Positions 8,834 to 17,527 are shown, counted from the stretch's first letter. The stretch is DNA of 64,000 nucleotides from Microbacterium sp. p3-SID336 (GCF_025143365.1 NZ_JALXPE010000008.1:1-64000), one strand, 5' to 3'. The notes: generated by a model from the sequence alone, not told the origin. A program made the numbers and translations.

Positions 8834-9844
8834 TCAGGCCATCGAGGCCAGGCGCGCGCGGTCCACCGTGTGCGCGAGCGAACGACCCTGCAGGAACGCG
8901 GTGACCTCGTCCGCGACGATCCGCCCCTGACGCAGCCGCCCCTCCTGCGTGCCGGCCGCCCGGTGCGGCGTCACCAGGACACCGGGCAGCGTGCGCAACG
9001 GGCTGTCCGCGGCGAGCGGTTCCTCGTCGAACACGTCGATCGCGGCGGAGAGCCGGCCCGACCGCACCTCGGCGATCAGCGCGGCCTCGTGCACGAGCCA
9101 GGAGCGGGCGGTGTTCACGAGCCCGGCGCCATCCCGCATCAGCGCCAGCTCCCTGGCACCGATCAGGTGATGCGTCTCGGGCAGGGTCGGCGCGTGCACT
9201 GCGACGATGCGTGCGCGGCGGAGCGCCTCGTCGAGCGGCACCAGCTCGGCGCCGAGGGCGGCGGCAGCGGCGGCATCGAGGGTCGGATCGACCAGCAGCG
9301 GCTCCGCCCCGAGGGCGCGCACGAGCGAGAGGTACGCCCGACCGGTGCGCGAGGCGCCGATCACGGCGATGGGCGCGCCGAGGATCTCGTGCTGCACCCC
9401 CGCGGTCGCGGCGTCGTACCAGCCGCCTGCCCGCAGGCCGTTGTGCAGCGCCGGCAGCCGGTGCAGCAGCGCCAGGGTGAAGGCCAGCGACACCTCGGCG
9501 ACCGGGCGCGCCATGGCGTCGCCCGCCTGGGTCACCCGGACCCCGCGGTCGTACAGGGCATCCGTCGCGAAGGCCTTGATCGAGGCTCCGGTGTGCGCGA
9601 CGAGCTCCAGCGCCGGGAGGGCGTCCAGCAGCGCGGCGTCGAACGGCGGCGCGCCCCAGCTGGTGATCACGACCCTGGCCGCACGCAGGTCGGCCTCCTC
9701 CAGACGGGCGACGCGCACGAAACCGCCGCCGTGCTCCCCCGACATGGCGCGCAGCCGCTCCGCGTCCTCCGCGGAGAAGAACTCCGCGAACAGGTCGGAG
9801 GGGACCGCCGCCACCACGGTCGGGGCACCCACGGCCGCGCTCAC
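8834..9844 (-). CDS. NAD-dependent D-2-hydroxyacid dehydrogenase family protein
   Basis: This 336-residue protein starts at a GTG (9844) that overlaps the upstream stop by four bases (GTGA). The Rossmann core is in the middle, with a modified nucleotide loop GASRTGRA. The catalytic set of the family is present: Arg in NTARSWLVHEAAL, Glu in DVFDEEPLA and His in TPHRAAGT. It would reduce a 2-keto acid or oxidise a D-2-hydroxy acid in the cytoplasm. It is the last gene of the leftward sugar-transport operon, so it probably handles a product of the aldolase encoded just upstream. The exact substrate cannot be read from sequence. Confidence 0.88.
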   Translation of the reverse strand: MSAAVGAPTVVAAVPSDLFAEFFSAEDAERLRAMSGEHGGGFVRVARLEEADLRAARVVITSWGAPPFDAALLDALPALELVAHTGASIKAFATDALYDRGVRVTQAGDAMARPVAEVSLAFTLALLHRLPALHNGLRAGGWYDAATAGVQHEILGAPIAVIGASRTGRAYLSLVRALGAEPLLVDPTLDAAAAAALGAELVPLDEALRRARIVAVHAPTLPETHHLIGARELALMRDGAGLVNTARSWLVHEAALIAEVRSGRLSAAIDVFDEEPLAADSPLRTLPGVLVTPHRAAGTQEGRLRQGRIVADEVTAFLQGRSLAHTVDRARLASMA

Positions 9845-10923
9845 CGCAGCCAGCCCTCGAGGTGCTCGGCGATGAACGCGTCGTCGTTCAGCGCCGGATA
9901 CGCCCGGCGCACGCGGGCGATCTCCTCGGCCTGCCCCGGCGAGAGTCCCTCGGCGGGATCGAGGCACCAGGTGCCGTCGAGCAGGCCCTGCTGCCGCAGC
10001 ATCTCGTGCACGCCGGCGATCACGCCGTGGAAGTCGTTGCCGGGGTCGAACACGGCCTGGTTCACGTCGACCATGTCGGAAGCGAGCAGGCCGAGCTCGC
10101 GGTACGCGACCGCGTCGCCCTCCATAGCCCGACGGGCGCGCTCCAGCAGTTCCACCGCGGCACGCGTGCCGACCGCCCACTGCCCCAGCAGACCGCCGAC
10201 GAACCGCAGCGTACGCGGGCCGGACGGCGAGTCCACGTGGAACTCCGACAGCAGGTCGGCGACGATCGCGTCGTCGTTGCCGGTGTAGAGGGCGATCTCG
10301 TCGGCGCGACCGGATGCGGCGACCCCGCGGACCAGCTCCAGCGTGCGGTACCGGTCGAACGGCGCGGCCTTCACCGCCACCACGGACGGGATCGATGCGA
10401 ACTCGCGCCAGAAGTCGCGGCCTAGCACGGGCCCGCCGATCGCGGTCTGCAGGTAGAAGCCCACCACGGGCAGCACCTCGCCGACGGCGCGGGCGCGTTC
10501 GAGCAGGGCACGCTCGTCGGCGCCCGCGACGCGGGGACTCACCAGCACGGCGTCGTAGCCGAGCCCGCGGGCGAGCTCGGCCTCCGCCACCGCCTGGGCG
10601 GTGCCGCCGGCGACACCGGCGATGCGCACGACCTCGGCGCCCGCGCGGGCGTCCAGCTCCTCCGCCGCGAGCGCCAGCACGGGCTCGAACAGCGCGTGCT
10701 CCGGGTCGCGGATCTCGAACTGGGTCGTGTGCACGCCCACCGCGATGCCGCCGGCGCCCGCATCCAGGTAGTACCGGGTGAGGGCGCGCTGCCGGCGCTC
10801 GTCGAGCGTGCGGTCGGCGGTCAGCGCCAGCGGGTGCGCGGGGATCACGGCACCGCGGGCGAGCGTGGCCGCCGCCTCGGGGCGCAGGGCGGGCACGGTG
10901 GCCGTGCCCGGAGCGGACGCCAT
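9841..10923 (-). CDS. DapA-like aldolase/synthase family protein (dihydrodipicolinate synthase superfamily)
   Basis: This is a 360-residue TIM-barrel protein, longer than the ~300 residues usual for DapA. It shows the superfamily pattern: an N-terminal PALRPEAAATLARG...TADRTLDERRQRALTRYYLDAGAGGIAVG block, then VLVSPRV, VVGFYLQTAIGG and VAVKAAPFD, where the Lys of AVKAAPF is at the Schiff-base position. A TGNDD segment follows. It likely cleaves or forms a bond next to a 2-keto acid. The start at 10923 overlaps the upstream gene by ATGA, and its own end overlaps the dehydrogenase by four bases, so translation is probably coupled. The extra C-terminal region suggests a distinct subfamily rather than lysine biosynthesis. 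Confidence 0.78.
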   Translation of the reverse strand: MASAPGTATVPALRPEAAATLARGAVIPAHPLALTADRTLDERRQRALTRYYLDAGAGGIAVGVHTTQFEIRDPEHALFEPVLALAAEELDARAGAEVVRIAGVAGGTAQAVAEAELARGLGYDAVLVSPRVAGADERALLERARAVGEVLPVVGFYLQTAIGGPVLGRDFWREFASIPSVVAVKAAPFDRYRTLELVRGVAASGRADEIALYTGNDDAIVADLLSEFHVDSPSGPRTLRFVGGLLGQWAVGTRAAVELLERARRAMEGDAVAYRELGLLASDMVDVNQAVFDPGNDFHGVIAGVHEMLRQQGLLDGTWCLDPAEGLSPGQAEEIARVRRAYPALNDDAFIAEHLEGWLR

Positions 10924-11957
10924 CAGAACTTCCCGTCCCGCACGGCCCACTTGGTGGGCTTGGCGATCATCGGCAGCTCGTCGCGGATCCACCCGGCCTG
11001 CAGGCGGATCAGCTGCTCCGCCGACACGGACGGGTAGCCGAACAGGGCCATGCAGCGGCGGGCGTCGCTGAGCAGCGCGGTCGGCTGCGGTTCGTCGACG
11101 ATCGTCACCTCCCGCTCGAACAGTTCGCCGAAGCGGCGGGCGATCGACGCGACGCTCAGCAGCTCGGGCCCGGTGAGGTTCACCACGAACGGCTCGGTCG
11201 AGGCGTGCACCAGGCTGCGCAGCACGACCTCGTTCGCGTAGCCCTGCCAGATCACGTTGACGTTGGCGGTCGCGACCGAGACCGGCTCCCCCGCATGCAC
11301 CGCGCTGCCGATGTCGGCCAGCACGCCGTAGCGCAGGTCCACGGCGTAGTTCAGGCGGATGATCGCGACCTTCGTGCCGCGCTCCTGCGCCCCGAACTCG
11401 AACACCCGCTCGCGGCCGAGGCAGGACTGCGCGTACTCCCCGATCGGGGCCGGCGTCACGTCCTCCGACGCCCCTCCCGAGGACGCGGGCAGGAACGGGT
11501 AGACGTTGCCGGTGGAGAGCACCGAGATGGCGCTGTCACGGTAGCGGCGGGCGATCCGGTCGGGCAGGGCGGCGTTGACCTCCCACGCCCACGACGCGTT
11601 GGTCGCTGCGCCGAACTTCGCGCCCACCATGAACACCACGTTGGGGGCGTCGGGGAGGCCGGAGAGGTCGTCGTTCTCGATCAGGTCGAACGGCACGACG
11701 CGCACGCCCGCAGCCTCCAGGCGCTCACGGATCGCAGCGTCCCCGAACCGGGAGACCGCGTGCACGGCGTCGTCCTTCCGGTCGGCCGCGTCCAGCCCGC
11801 GGCGGGCGAGCATCGCGAGGGTCGGCCCCATCTTGCCGCCCGCGCCGAGGATCACGAGGTCGCCGGAGCCGCGCGCCAGGTCGGCGACGAGCCCCTCGCT
11901 CGGCGTGGCCAGGGCTTCTTCGAGCTCGGCCTCGGAGGCGAAGCTGTGCGGAGTCAT
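10923..11957 (-). CDS. NAD-dependent epimerase/dehydratase-like SDR (atypical active site)
   Basis: This is a 344-residue extended SDR. The nucleotide loop is GAGGKMG after a ~35-residue N-terminal extension. It has a VLSTGNVYPF segment and an EYAQSCLGRE segment where the usual YxxxK pair would lie. Here the lysine position is Cys, so the standard Tyr-Lys dyad is broken, or Tyr of NVYPF is used instead. C-terminal features (VVNLTGPELLSVASIARRFGELF) match sugar epimerase or reductase relatives. It sits between the permease genes and the aldolase in the transport operon and probably modifies the imported compound. The function could be dehydrogenase, epimerase or a non-catalytic NAD-binding role. 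Confidence 0.8.
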   Translation of the reverse strand: MTPHSFASEAELEEALATPSEGLVADLARGSGDLVILGAGGKMGPTLAMLARRGLDAADRKDDAVHAVSRFGDAAIRERLEAAGVRVVPFDLIENDDLSGLPDAPNVVFMVGAKFGAATNASWAWEVNAALPDRIARRYRDSAISVLSTGNVYPFLPASSGGASEDVTPAPIGEYAQSCLGRERVFEFGAQERGTKVAIIRLNYAVDLRYGVLADIGSAVHAGEPVSVATANVNVIWQGYANEVVLRSLVHASTEPFVVNLTGPELLSVASIARRFGELFEREVTIVDEPQPTALLSDARRCMALFGYPSVSAEQLIRLQAGWIRDELPMIAKPTKWAVRDGKF

Positions 11958-11978
11958 GTGTGGTGCTTTCCCTTCTTC

Positions 11979-12884
11979 TCAGCCCTTGATCCCGGTGCCG
12001 GTGACACCCTCCTGCACGTAGCGCTGAGCGATCAGGTACGCGAGGAAGATGGGCAGCAGCGCCACCACGGAGCCGGCGAGCATGGTGCTGAGCGGCACGT
12101 TCTGCTGCTGCAGCGATGAGATGCCCACGGTGAGGGTGAACATCGAGTTGGACTTGGCGATGATGAGCGGCCACAGGAAGTCGTTCCAGTGCCACAGGAA
12201 CACGAAGATGCCGAGCGTCGCGAGGATCGGCTTGCACAGCGGCAGCACGATCCGCAGGAAGATGCGGAACTCGCCCGCGCCGTCGATCCGCGCCGCCTCG
12301 AACAGCTCGTCCGGCAGCCCCTGGATGAACTGCCGCATCAGGAACACGGCCTGCGCGTTGGCGAGCGTCGGCAGGATCAGGCCCCAGTAGGTGTCGATGC
12401 CGCCGAGGTTCGCCATCAGGATGAACGTCGGGATGAGGGTCACGTGGAACGGCACCATGACCATCGCCAGGAACGACCAGAACATGACCTCCTTGCCGCG
12501 GAAGCGCTTCTTGGCGAAGGCGTATCCGGCGAGCGCGGAGAGGAACAGCACGGCCACGACCGACACGAGCGAGTACACGAGCGTGTTGAACAGCCAGCCG
12601 AGGATGTTCTGTCCGCCGAGCACCTGCTCGTACGCCTCGAACGAGATGTCCTTCCAGGGCAGCAGCGAGCCCGGGAGCTCCACGACCATGCCGGGCTTCA
12701 GGCTCAGCACGACCATCGCGTAGAACGGGAAGAAGCTGAGGATGCCGGCGAGGCTCAGCCAGATCCACCGGACGACGACGCCCCAGCCGGTGGGCTCGAG
12801 AGCGCGGAACGAGCGGCGCTTCCGGGCGGAGGGCTGCGGGGTCGGCGCCGCGGTCTGCGTCGGCGGCTGCAGGAGGGCGGTCAT
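11979..12884 (-). CDS. Carbohydrate ABC transporter permease (MalG-type)
   Basis: This is a 301-residue inner-membrane permease of the CUT1 type. After a Pro/Thr-rich cytoplasmic start, about six membrane segments follow. The loop that contacts the ATPase is visible as EAARIDGAGEFRIFLRIVLPLCKP (the EAA motif). The C-terminus ends VQEGVTGTGIKG, typical of MalG-like proteins. The start at 12884 overlaps the upstream permease by ATGA. It pairs with the permease at 12881-13786 and the lipoprotein at 13855. No ATPase gene is present, so a shared MsiK-like ATPase elsewhere is expected. Confidence 0.93.
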   Translation of the reverse strand: MTALLQPPTQTAAPTPQPSARKRRSFRALEPTGWGVVVRWIWLSLAGILSFFPFYAMVVLSLKPGMVVELPGSLLPWKDISFEAYEQVLGGQNILGWLFNTLVYSLVSVVAVLFLSALAGYAFAKKRFRGKEVMFWSFLAMVMVPFHVTLIPTFILMANLGGIDTYWGLILPTLANAQAVFLMRQFIQGLPDELFEAARIDGAGEFRIFLRIVLPLCKPILATLGIFVFLWHWNDFLWPLIIAKSNSMFTLTVGISSLQQQNVPLSTMLAGSVVALLPIFLAYLIAQRYVQEGVTGTGIKG

Positions 12885-13786
12885 TTCTGCTTTCCGATCA
12901 CGAGGCGCTGGATGAGGGCGACCACGAGGGTCATCAGGAACAGGGCGACGCCGACCGCGGCCGCGTAGCCGTAGTCGAAGTAGCGGAAGCCCTGGTCGTA
13001 CAGCAGGTAGACGAGCGAGTAGCTGGCGTTCGCGGGGCCGCCCTGGGTCATCACGTAGATCACGTCGAAGACCTGGAAGGCGGCGGTCGTCTCGATCACC
13101 GCGAGGAAGAAGAACGTGGGGCGCAGGTGCGGCAGGATGATCCACCGGAACCGCTGCCAGGCATTCGCGCCGTCCACCAGCGCGGCCTCCTCCAGCTCAC
13201 GAGGCACGTCCTGCAGCGCGGCGATGAGGATCATCATGCCGTAGCCGAACCGGGACCAGACGCCGACCACGACGATCGCGGGGATCACGAGCACGGTGCT
13301 GCCGAGCCAGGAGCCGCCGAGCCCGAGCGGGGTCATCAGCGCCGACCACGGGCCGTTCGCCGAGAAGATCCACACGAAGATCGAGCCGGCGAGCACCAGC
13401 GAGGTGATGACGGGGAGGAAGAAGATCGAGCGGAAGAAGCGTGCACCGCGGAACGCCCGCCGCACGCCGAGCGCCATCACGGTCGACAGCACCAGGGCGA
13501 TCGGCACCGCGAGCACCGTGTAGATGACGGTGGTGCCCAGCGCCCGCCAGAAGAGCGGATCGGCGACCAGGCGCTGGAAGTGATCGAGCCCGCGCCAGGC
13601 GATCTCGCCCGAGATGTCGTAGTCGAAGAAGCTCAGCGCCACGCCCGCGATGCTCGGGCCGAAGCGGAAGGCGATGAAGAGCAGGAAGGCGGGGAGCACG
13701 AACAGGAACGCGATGCGCGCTTCCCGTCGGGCCAGCACCCGGGCGACGCGCCCTGCGGGCTTCGGTGCCGTGGTGGCCGTCGTCAT
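12881..13786 (-). CDS. Carbohydrate ABC transporter permease (MalF-type)
   Basis: This is a 301-residue CUT1 permease with six predicted membrane segments, opening with ARREARIAFLFVLPAFLLFIAF and containing the EAA loop (LEEAALVDGANAWQRFRWIILPHLRP). It forms the heterodimeric channel with the following permease, whose start overlaps its stop. The gene is separated from the binding-protein gene by 68 bases that contain a strong inverted repeat, which may lower permease expression relative to the abundant lipoprotein. The start at 13786 (MTTATTAPKP) was chosen as the first ATG that gives a normal cytoplasmic N-terminus; the frame continues upstream only as shadow sequence. Confidence 0.93.
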   Translation of the reverse strand: MTTATTAPKPAGRVARVLARREARIAFLFVLPAFLLFIAFRFGPSIAGVALSFFDYDISGEIAWRGLDHFQRLVADPLFWRALGTTVIYTVLAVPIALVLSTVMALGVRRAFRGARFFRSIFFLPVITSLVLAGSIFVWIFSANGPWSALMTPLGLGGSWLGSTVLVIPAIVVVGVWSRFGYGMMILIAALQDVPRELEEAALVDGANAWQRFRWIILPHLRPTFFFLAVIETTAAFQVFDVIYVMTQGGPANASYSLVYLLYDQGFRYFDYGYAAAVGVALFLMTLVVALIQRLVIGKQK

Positions 13787-13817
13787 TGTCCATTCCTCAC
13801 GTCGGGGGCGGGGAGGA

Positions 13818-13848
13818 GGGGGCGTGCGGCGGGTGACCGCACGCCCCC
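13818..13848 (-). promoter_or_regulatory. Intercistronic stem-loop
   Basis: A perfect 12-base inverted repeat (GGGGGCGTGCGG and its complement) with a seven-base loop lies between the binding-protein stop and the first permease gene. This is the usual place for a partial terminator or 3' stabiliser that makes binding-protein mRNA more abundant than permease mRNA. There is no U-tract, so read-through is likely. Confidence 0.65.
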
Positions 13849-13854
13849 GTGGTG

Positions 13855-15096
13855 TCACTTCTGCAGCAGCGGGGCTGCGGCGGCCGCGGCGTCCTTGAGC
13901 GCGTCGGCCGGCGACTTCTGGCCGAGCAGGGCGGCCTGGATCTCGGGCGACAGCACGCCCATCAGCGCACGGGAGCTGGCGTCGAGCTCGCCCACCGTGG
14001 TGTCGGGCACGTACTTCTCCACCTCGCCCAGCAGCGGGTCGTCCGCATACAGCGGGTCGGTGGTGCTGAGTGCCGAGAAGAACCCGGCGGCCTTCAGGTA
14101 CGGCTCGACCACGTCGGCGCCGGTCGCGTACTCCGCGAAGGTGGCGGCGGCGTCCTTCGCCTTGGAGCCCTTGAGCACGGAGAGCGAGCCGACGGTGCCG
14201 TAGGCCACGGACTCCTTCTCCGTGAGCGGCGCGAGGACCTCCACGTTCTCCTCGCCCCAGAACGGCGCGACCTCGGTCACGGCGTTGTTCCAGGTGCAGC
14301 CCACCTTGCCCTGCGCGACGGCGGTCTGCTCGAGGGGCACGTTGGTGGTGAGGGCCTCGGGGTCCAGCGCACCCTCCTCGGCCAGGTCGGTGAGGAACGT
14401 GAGCGCCTTCTCGCCGGCCTTGCTGTCGAAGCCGACCTCGCCGTCCTCGGTGTAGACGGCGCCGCCCGCCTGCCACAGCAGCGGGTAGTACGTGAGGTTG
14501 AGGGTGTTCTCGGCGGAGGCCGGGTAGTTCAGGGCGTACATGCCCTTCTCGACGAACTTCGGCGCCATGGCGGCGACGTCGTCCCAGGTCTCCGGGAACT
14601 CGGTGACGCCCGCGGCCTCGAACGCGGCGGCGTTGCAGATGAGCGGCATCGCGCTGGTGAGGATCGGAGCGCCGAGGATGTCGCCGTCGATCGTGACGGA
14701 GGTCTTCACGTTCGGCAGCAGGTCGTCCTGGCGCTCGTCGCTGAGGAGATCGTTCAGCGGTGCGATCGACTTCTGGTACGCCGCGAGCTGGTCGGGGATC
14801 AGGTAGACGACGTCGGGGCCCTTGCCCGCCGCGATGGCGGTCTGCAGCGCCTCGTCGCGGTTGGCCCACGGGAAGATCTCGTACTTCACGGTGATGTTCT
14901 CGTGCTCTTCCTCGAACGCGGCGATCGTCGAGTCCCAGAAGTCCTTGTGCACCGCCTCGTCGGCGATGACCGGGTAGAGCCAGACCGTGATGTCCTGCTC
15001 GCCCTCTGCGGTGTTGCCTCCGCCGGCCGAACATCCGGCCAACAGGGTGGCGGCCGCGACTCCCGCGACGACGCCGGTGATCTTGCTGACGCGCAT
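13855..15096 (-). CDS. Carbohydrate ABC transporter substrate-binding lipoprotein (family 1)
   Basis: This is a 413-residue lipoprotein with lipobox LLAGC (Cys22). The mature part starts QDITVWLYPVIADEAVHKDFWDSTIAAFEEEHENITVKYE, the usual family 1 opening, and later has WDDVAAMAPKF and AQGKVGCTWNNAV. It captures an external sugar-like ligand for the two permeases encoded downstream. It is the first gene of the leftward operon and is divergent from the ROK regulator. The putative promoter and a palindrome covering the transcription start lie just upstream. The ligand is unknown; neighbouring enzymes suggest an oxidised or amino-bearing sugar or cyclitol. Confidence 0.93.
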   Translation of the reverse strand: MRVSKITGVVAGVAAATLLAGCSAGGGNTAEGEQDITVWLYPVIADEAVHKDFWDSTIAAFEEEHENITVKYEIFPWANRDEALQTAIAAGKGPDVVYLIPDQLAAYQKSIAPLNDLLSDERQDDLLPNVKTSVTIDGDILGAPILTSAMPLICNAAAFEAAGVTEFPETWDDVAAMAPKFVEKGMYALNYPASAENTLNLTYYPLLWQAGGAVYTEDGEVGFDSKAGEKALTFLTDLAEEGALDPEALTTNVPLEQTAVAQGKVGCTWNNAVTEVAPFWGEENVEVLAPLTEKESVAYGTVGSLSVLKGSKAKDAAATFAEYATGADVVEPYLKAAGFFSALSTTDPLYADDPLLGEVEKYVPDTTVGELDASSRALMGVLSPEIQAALLGQKSPADALKDAAAAAAPLLQK

Positions 15097-15112
15097 GGTG
15101 CTCCTTTGCGTA

Positions 15113-15131
15113 AACCGTGCTGAGTACGGTT
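15113..15131. promoter_or_regulatory. Operator-like palindrome at the binding-protein promoter
   Basis: A perfect AACCGT-N7-ACGGTT inverted repeat lies 17 bases upstream of the binding-protein ATG and just downstream of its likely -10 element. A repressor bound here would block initiation. The adjacent ROK regulator is the obvious candidate, though LacI-type proteins use similar geometry. Confidence 0.6.
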
Positions 15132-15132
15132 C

Positions 15133-15163
15133 ATTATGACATTGACGTGGGATAATTCGTCAA
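15133..15163 (-). promoter_or_regulatory. Putative promoter of the leftward sugar-transport operon
   Basis: On the minus strand TTGACG (15158-15163) and CATAAT (15133-15138) are separated by 19 bases, slightly longer than ideal for a housekeeping sigma factor. The predicted start falls inside the neighbouring AACCGT palindrome. The local sequence is markedly AT-richer than the surrounding genes. Confidence 0.5.
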
Positions 15164-15170
15164 GCACAAG

Positions 15171-15231
15171 TTCTCAGACCCGTGTTTCAGGCATGTTTCC
15201 CGGCAATCAACAACAAAACTCGATCTGAGAA
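15171..15231. promoter_or_regulatory. Spaced inverted repeat upstream of the ROK gene
   Basis: TTCTCAGA at 15171-15178 is mirrored by TCTGAGAA at 15224-15231, with the arms 45 bases apart in the AT-rich divergent region. The spacing could allow looping or two half-sites for the same regulator. The function is inferred only from symmetry and position. Confidence 0.35.
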
Positions 15232-15284
15232 TTCGGTGTGCTAATTTGATCGCACCAACGACGGGGACGAAGGAGGGACGGCAC

Positions 15285-16454
15285 ATGGGCGTGACACATC
15301 CGCTCTCGATCGTGGCGCGATCCGCGCTGCGACTGCGCGATGCCGGACCCGCGACCGTCAGCGACCTCTCCCGCTCCCTCGAGATCTCCCGCACCTCGGT
15401 CGAGAACGCGGTCACGGTGCTCAGCGAGTCCGGGCTCCTGGTCGACGCCCCGGCGCAGAACGGCGGCGGCGCCGGACGCCCGGCCAGGCGCTACTCCTTC
15501 CACGCCGCCGCCGGCATCGTCGCCGGGGTCGACATCGGCGTCGCCAGCGTGCGCATCGTGCTCGCCGACCTCGCCGGAGCCGTCGTCGCCCAGCGCGGCT
15601 ACCCCGGGGTGGCCGATCAGCCCGACGGCCCGGCCAAGCTCACCGCCGTGATCGGTCACGTGCGCGACAGCCTCGCCGCTGCCGGGATCCCCGCATCGCG
15701 CATGCGCGCCATCGGCGTCTCCCTGCCCGGCATCGTCGACGACGCCGGCCGGGTCACCACCTCGGTCGTGATCCCGGAATGGTCGGGCATCGACATCGGC
15801 TCGCAGCTGCGCCAGGCGTTCGGCTGCCCTGTCGCGGTCGACAACGGCGTGCGCCTGGCCGCCGTGGCCGAGCATCACCTGGGGGTCGCGCAGCTCGTCG
15901 ACGACGTCATCTACCTCTCCGTCGGCAACCGCATCGCGATGGGACTGATCCTCGGCGGACGCCCGCGGCGCGGCATCCACAACGCGGCCGGCGACATCGG
16001 CCGCCTCGCCTTCCGCGGTCTCAACACCGAGACGGGGCAGATCTCCTGGCGCGCCGCGCCGACGGCCGCGGAGGTGTTCGCGCTCGCGCGCCAGGGGGAC
16101 GCCGCGGCGCGGCAGGAGCTCGACGGCTTCATCGACGAGCTCGCGCACGGCATCGCCACCCTGATCATGACGGTCGACCCGGCCATGGTCGTGATCGGCG
16201 GCGGTCTCTCCGCCGCCCACGAGCAGCTGCTGGACCCGTTGCGCGCCGCCCTCCCCGGGCACCTCGGACTGCCGTTCCAGGTGCCGGTCGCCGAAGCCCG
16301 CCTGGGAGCCGAGGCCGCAGCGCACGGTGCCGTGGTGCACGCGTTCCAGCGGCACCCGTCCGCCATCTACGGCATCGAAGACATGCCGGCGCCGCCGATC
16401 ACCCCGCTGCCGCCCGAACAGGCGGCCGCCGACGACACCGAGGAGAAGCAGTGA
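15285..16454 (+). CDS. ROK-family transcriptional regulator
   Basis: This is a 389-residue repressor with an N-terminal winged helix (LRLRDAGPATVSDLSRSLEISRTSVENAVTVL, about residues 10-55) and a sugar-kinase-fold ROK domain opening GIVAGVDIGVASVRIVLADLAG. The ATP-type loop is altered (GVDIGVASV, not DxGxTK). The zinc-site sequence typical of ROK kinases (GxCxCGxxGC) is absent, and NAAGDIGRLAF takes its place. It therefore looks like a sensor rather than an active kinase. The start at 15285 has AAGGAGG eight bases upstream. It lies between and probably controls both flanking operons, and its stop overlaps the next gene by GTGA. Confidence 0.92.
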   Translation: MGVTHPLSIVARSALRLRDAGPATVSDLSRSLEISRTSVENAVTVLSESGLLVDAPAQNGGGAGRPARRYSFHAAAGIVAGVDIGVASVRIVLADLAGAVVAQRGYPGVADQPDGPAKLTAVIGHVRDSLAAAGIPASRMRAIGVSLPGIVDDAGRVTTSVVIPEWSGIDIGSQLRQAFGCPVAVDNGVRLAAVAEHHLGVAQLVDDVIYLSVGNRIAMGLILGGRPRRGIHNAAGDIGRLAFRGLNTETGQISWRAAPTAAEVFALARQGDAAARQELDGFIDELAHGIATLIMTVDPAMVVIGGGLSAAHEQLLDPLRAALPGHLGLPFQVPVAEARLGAEAAAHGAVVHAFQRHPSAIYGIEDMPAPPITPLPPEQAAADDTEEKQ

Positions 16455-17527
16455 GCACGTTGAAGGTCGGACTCATCGGCGCGGGAGGGATCTCCCGCGT
16501 GCACGCCGACGCGTGGCGGGCCCTCGGCGCGCGGGGCTACGTGACCTCGCTCGACGGCGCCGAGGACATCGCCGCCGAGTACGGCTTCGAGGTGGTGGCC
16601 GATGTGGACGCCCTCATTGAGCTGGTCGACCTCGTCGACATCGTGACGCCGAGCAGCACCCACGCCGACTTCGCCCTGCGCGCCATCCGCCGCGGGCGCG
16701 ACGTGATCTGCGAGAAGCCGCTCGCCGCGACCGCCGACGCCGCGACCGCCGTGTCCGCCGCCGCAGCCGAGGCGGGCGTGCGCCTCTTCCCCGCGCACGT
16801 CGTGCGGTACATGGGCGAGTACGCCCGGATCAAGGCCGGCATCGACGCCGGGCAGGTCGGCGCGCTCGCGGTGCAGCGGTTCAGCAGAGCAGGCTCCGCG
16901 CCGCAGACGCCCTGGTTCTTCTCCGAGCGCGCCGGCGGCGGCGTGATCCGCGACCTCATGATCCACGACATCGACCAGGCGCTGTGGTTCGCGGGGCCCG
17001 TGGAGTCGGTGTACGCCGTCCAGAACCCGCCGACCGCGGACGACCGGGTCCCCGCTCCGGTCACCGCGCACGTCGTGCTCACCCACCGGAACGGCGTCCT
17101 CAGCCACCTGCACGCGAGCTGGGTCGCCCCGGGCATGCCGTTCCGCACGAGCGTCGAGGTCGCGGGCTCCGCGGGCCGCCTCCGCTACGACAGCGCCGAG
17201 GACCACACGCTGCGCACCGACGCCGTGCTGGCCGAGGGCGCCACGGACTACCTGCCGCCGATGTCACCGGAAGAGAGCCCGTACTACGCCGAGATCGCCG
17301 ATTTCGTGTCGGCGCTGACCTCCGGACGGGATGCCAGGGTGAGCCCGGCCGACGGTATCGCCGCGGTCGCGGTGGCCGAGGCCGCGTATGCCTCCATCGC
17401 CGCGGGCGCCCCGGTCGCCCCGGTCGCCCTCCCTGCCGCCGAGGCCCAGGACGCGGAGGGTGACCCCGTGCCGCGCGCCACCCCGTCCGATCCCACCGCG
17501 CCCGTCACCGAGGAGGCCGCCCGATGA
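16451..17527 (+). CDS. Gfo/Idh/MocA family oxidoreductase 1
   Basis: This is a 358-residue NAD(P)-dependent dehydrogenase. The N-terminal Rossmann fold has GLIGAGGISRVHADAW; the catalytic-lysine motif CEKPLAAT and HDIDQALWF (His of the HD pair) are present, so it looks active. The family oxidises ring hydroxyls of sugars or inositols. The C-terminus has an Ala/Pro-rich tail (~45 residues) beyond the fold, without clear function. The GTG start at 16451 overlaps the ROK stop and the next gene starts within its stop codon, so the three are co-translated. It is probably the first oxidation step in the pathway. Confidence 0.92.
   Translation: MSTLKVGLIGAGGISRVHADAWRALGARGYVTSLDGAEDIAAEYGFEVVADVDALIELVDLVDIVTPSSTHADFALRAIRRGRDVICEKPLAATADAATAVSAAAAEAGVRLFPAHVVRYMGEYARIKAGIDAGQVGALAVQRFSRAGSAPQTPWFFSERAGGGVIRDLMIHDIDQALWFAGPVESVYAVQNPPTADDRVPAPVTAHVVLTHRNGVLSHLHASWVAPGMPFRTSVEVAGSAGRLRYDSAEDHTLRTDAVLAEGATDYLPPMSPEESPYYAEIADFVSALTSGRDARVSPADGIAAVAVAEAAYASIAAGAPVAPVALPAAEAQDAEGDPVPRATPSDPTAPVTEEAAR

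Noticed and set aside
9841..10923. Lysine biosynthesis dapA
   Set aside because: The protein is longer than DapA and divergent in its motifs, and the gene lies between sugar-transport and dehydrogenase genes.
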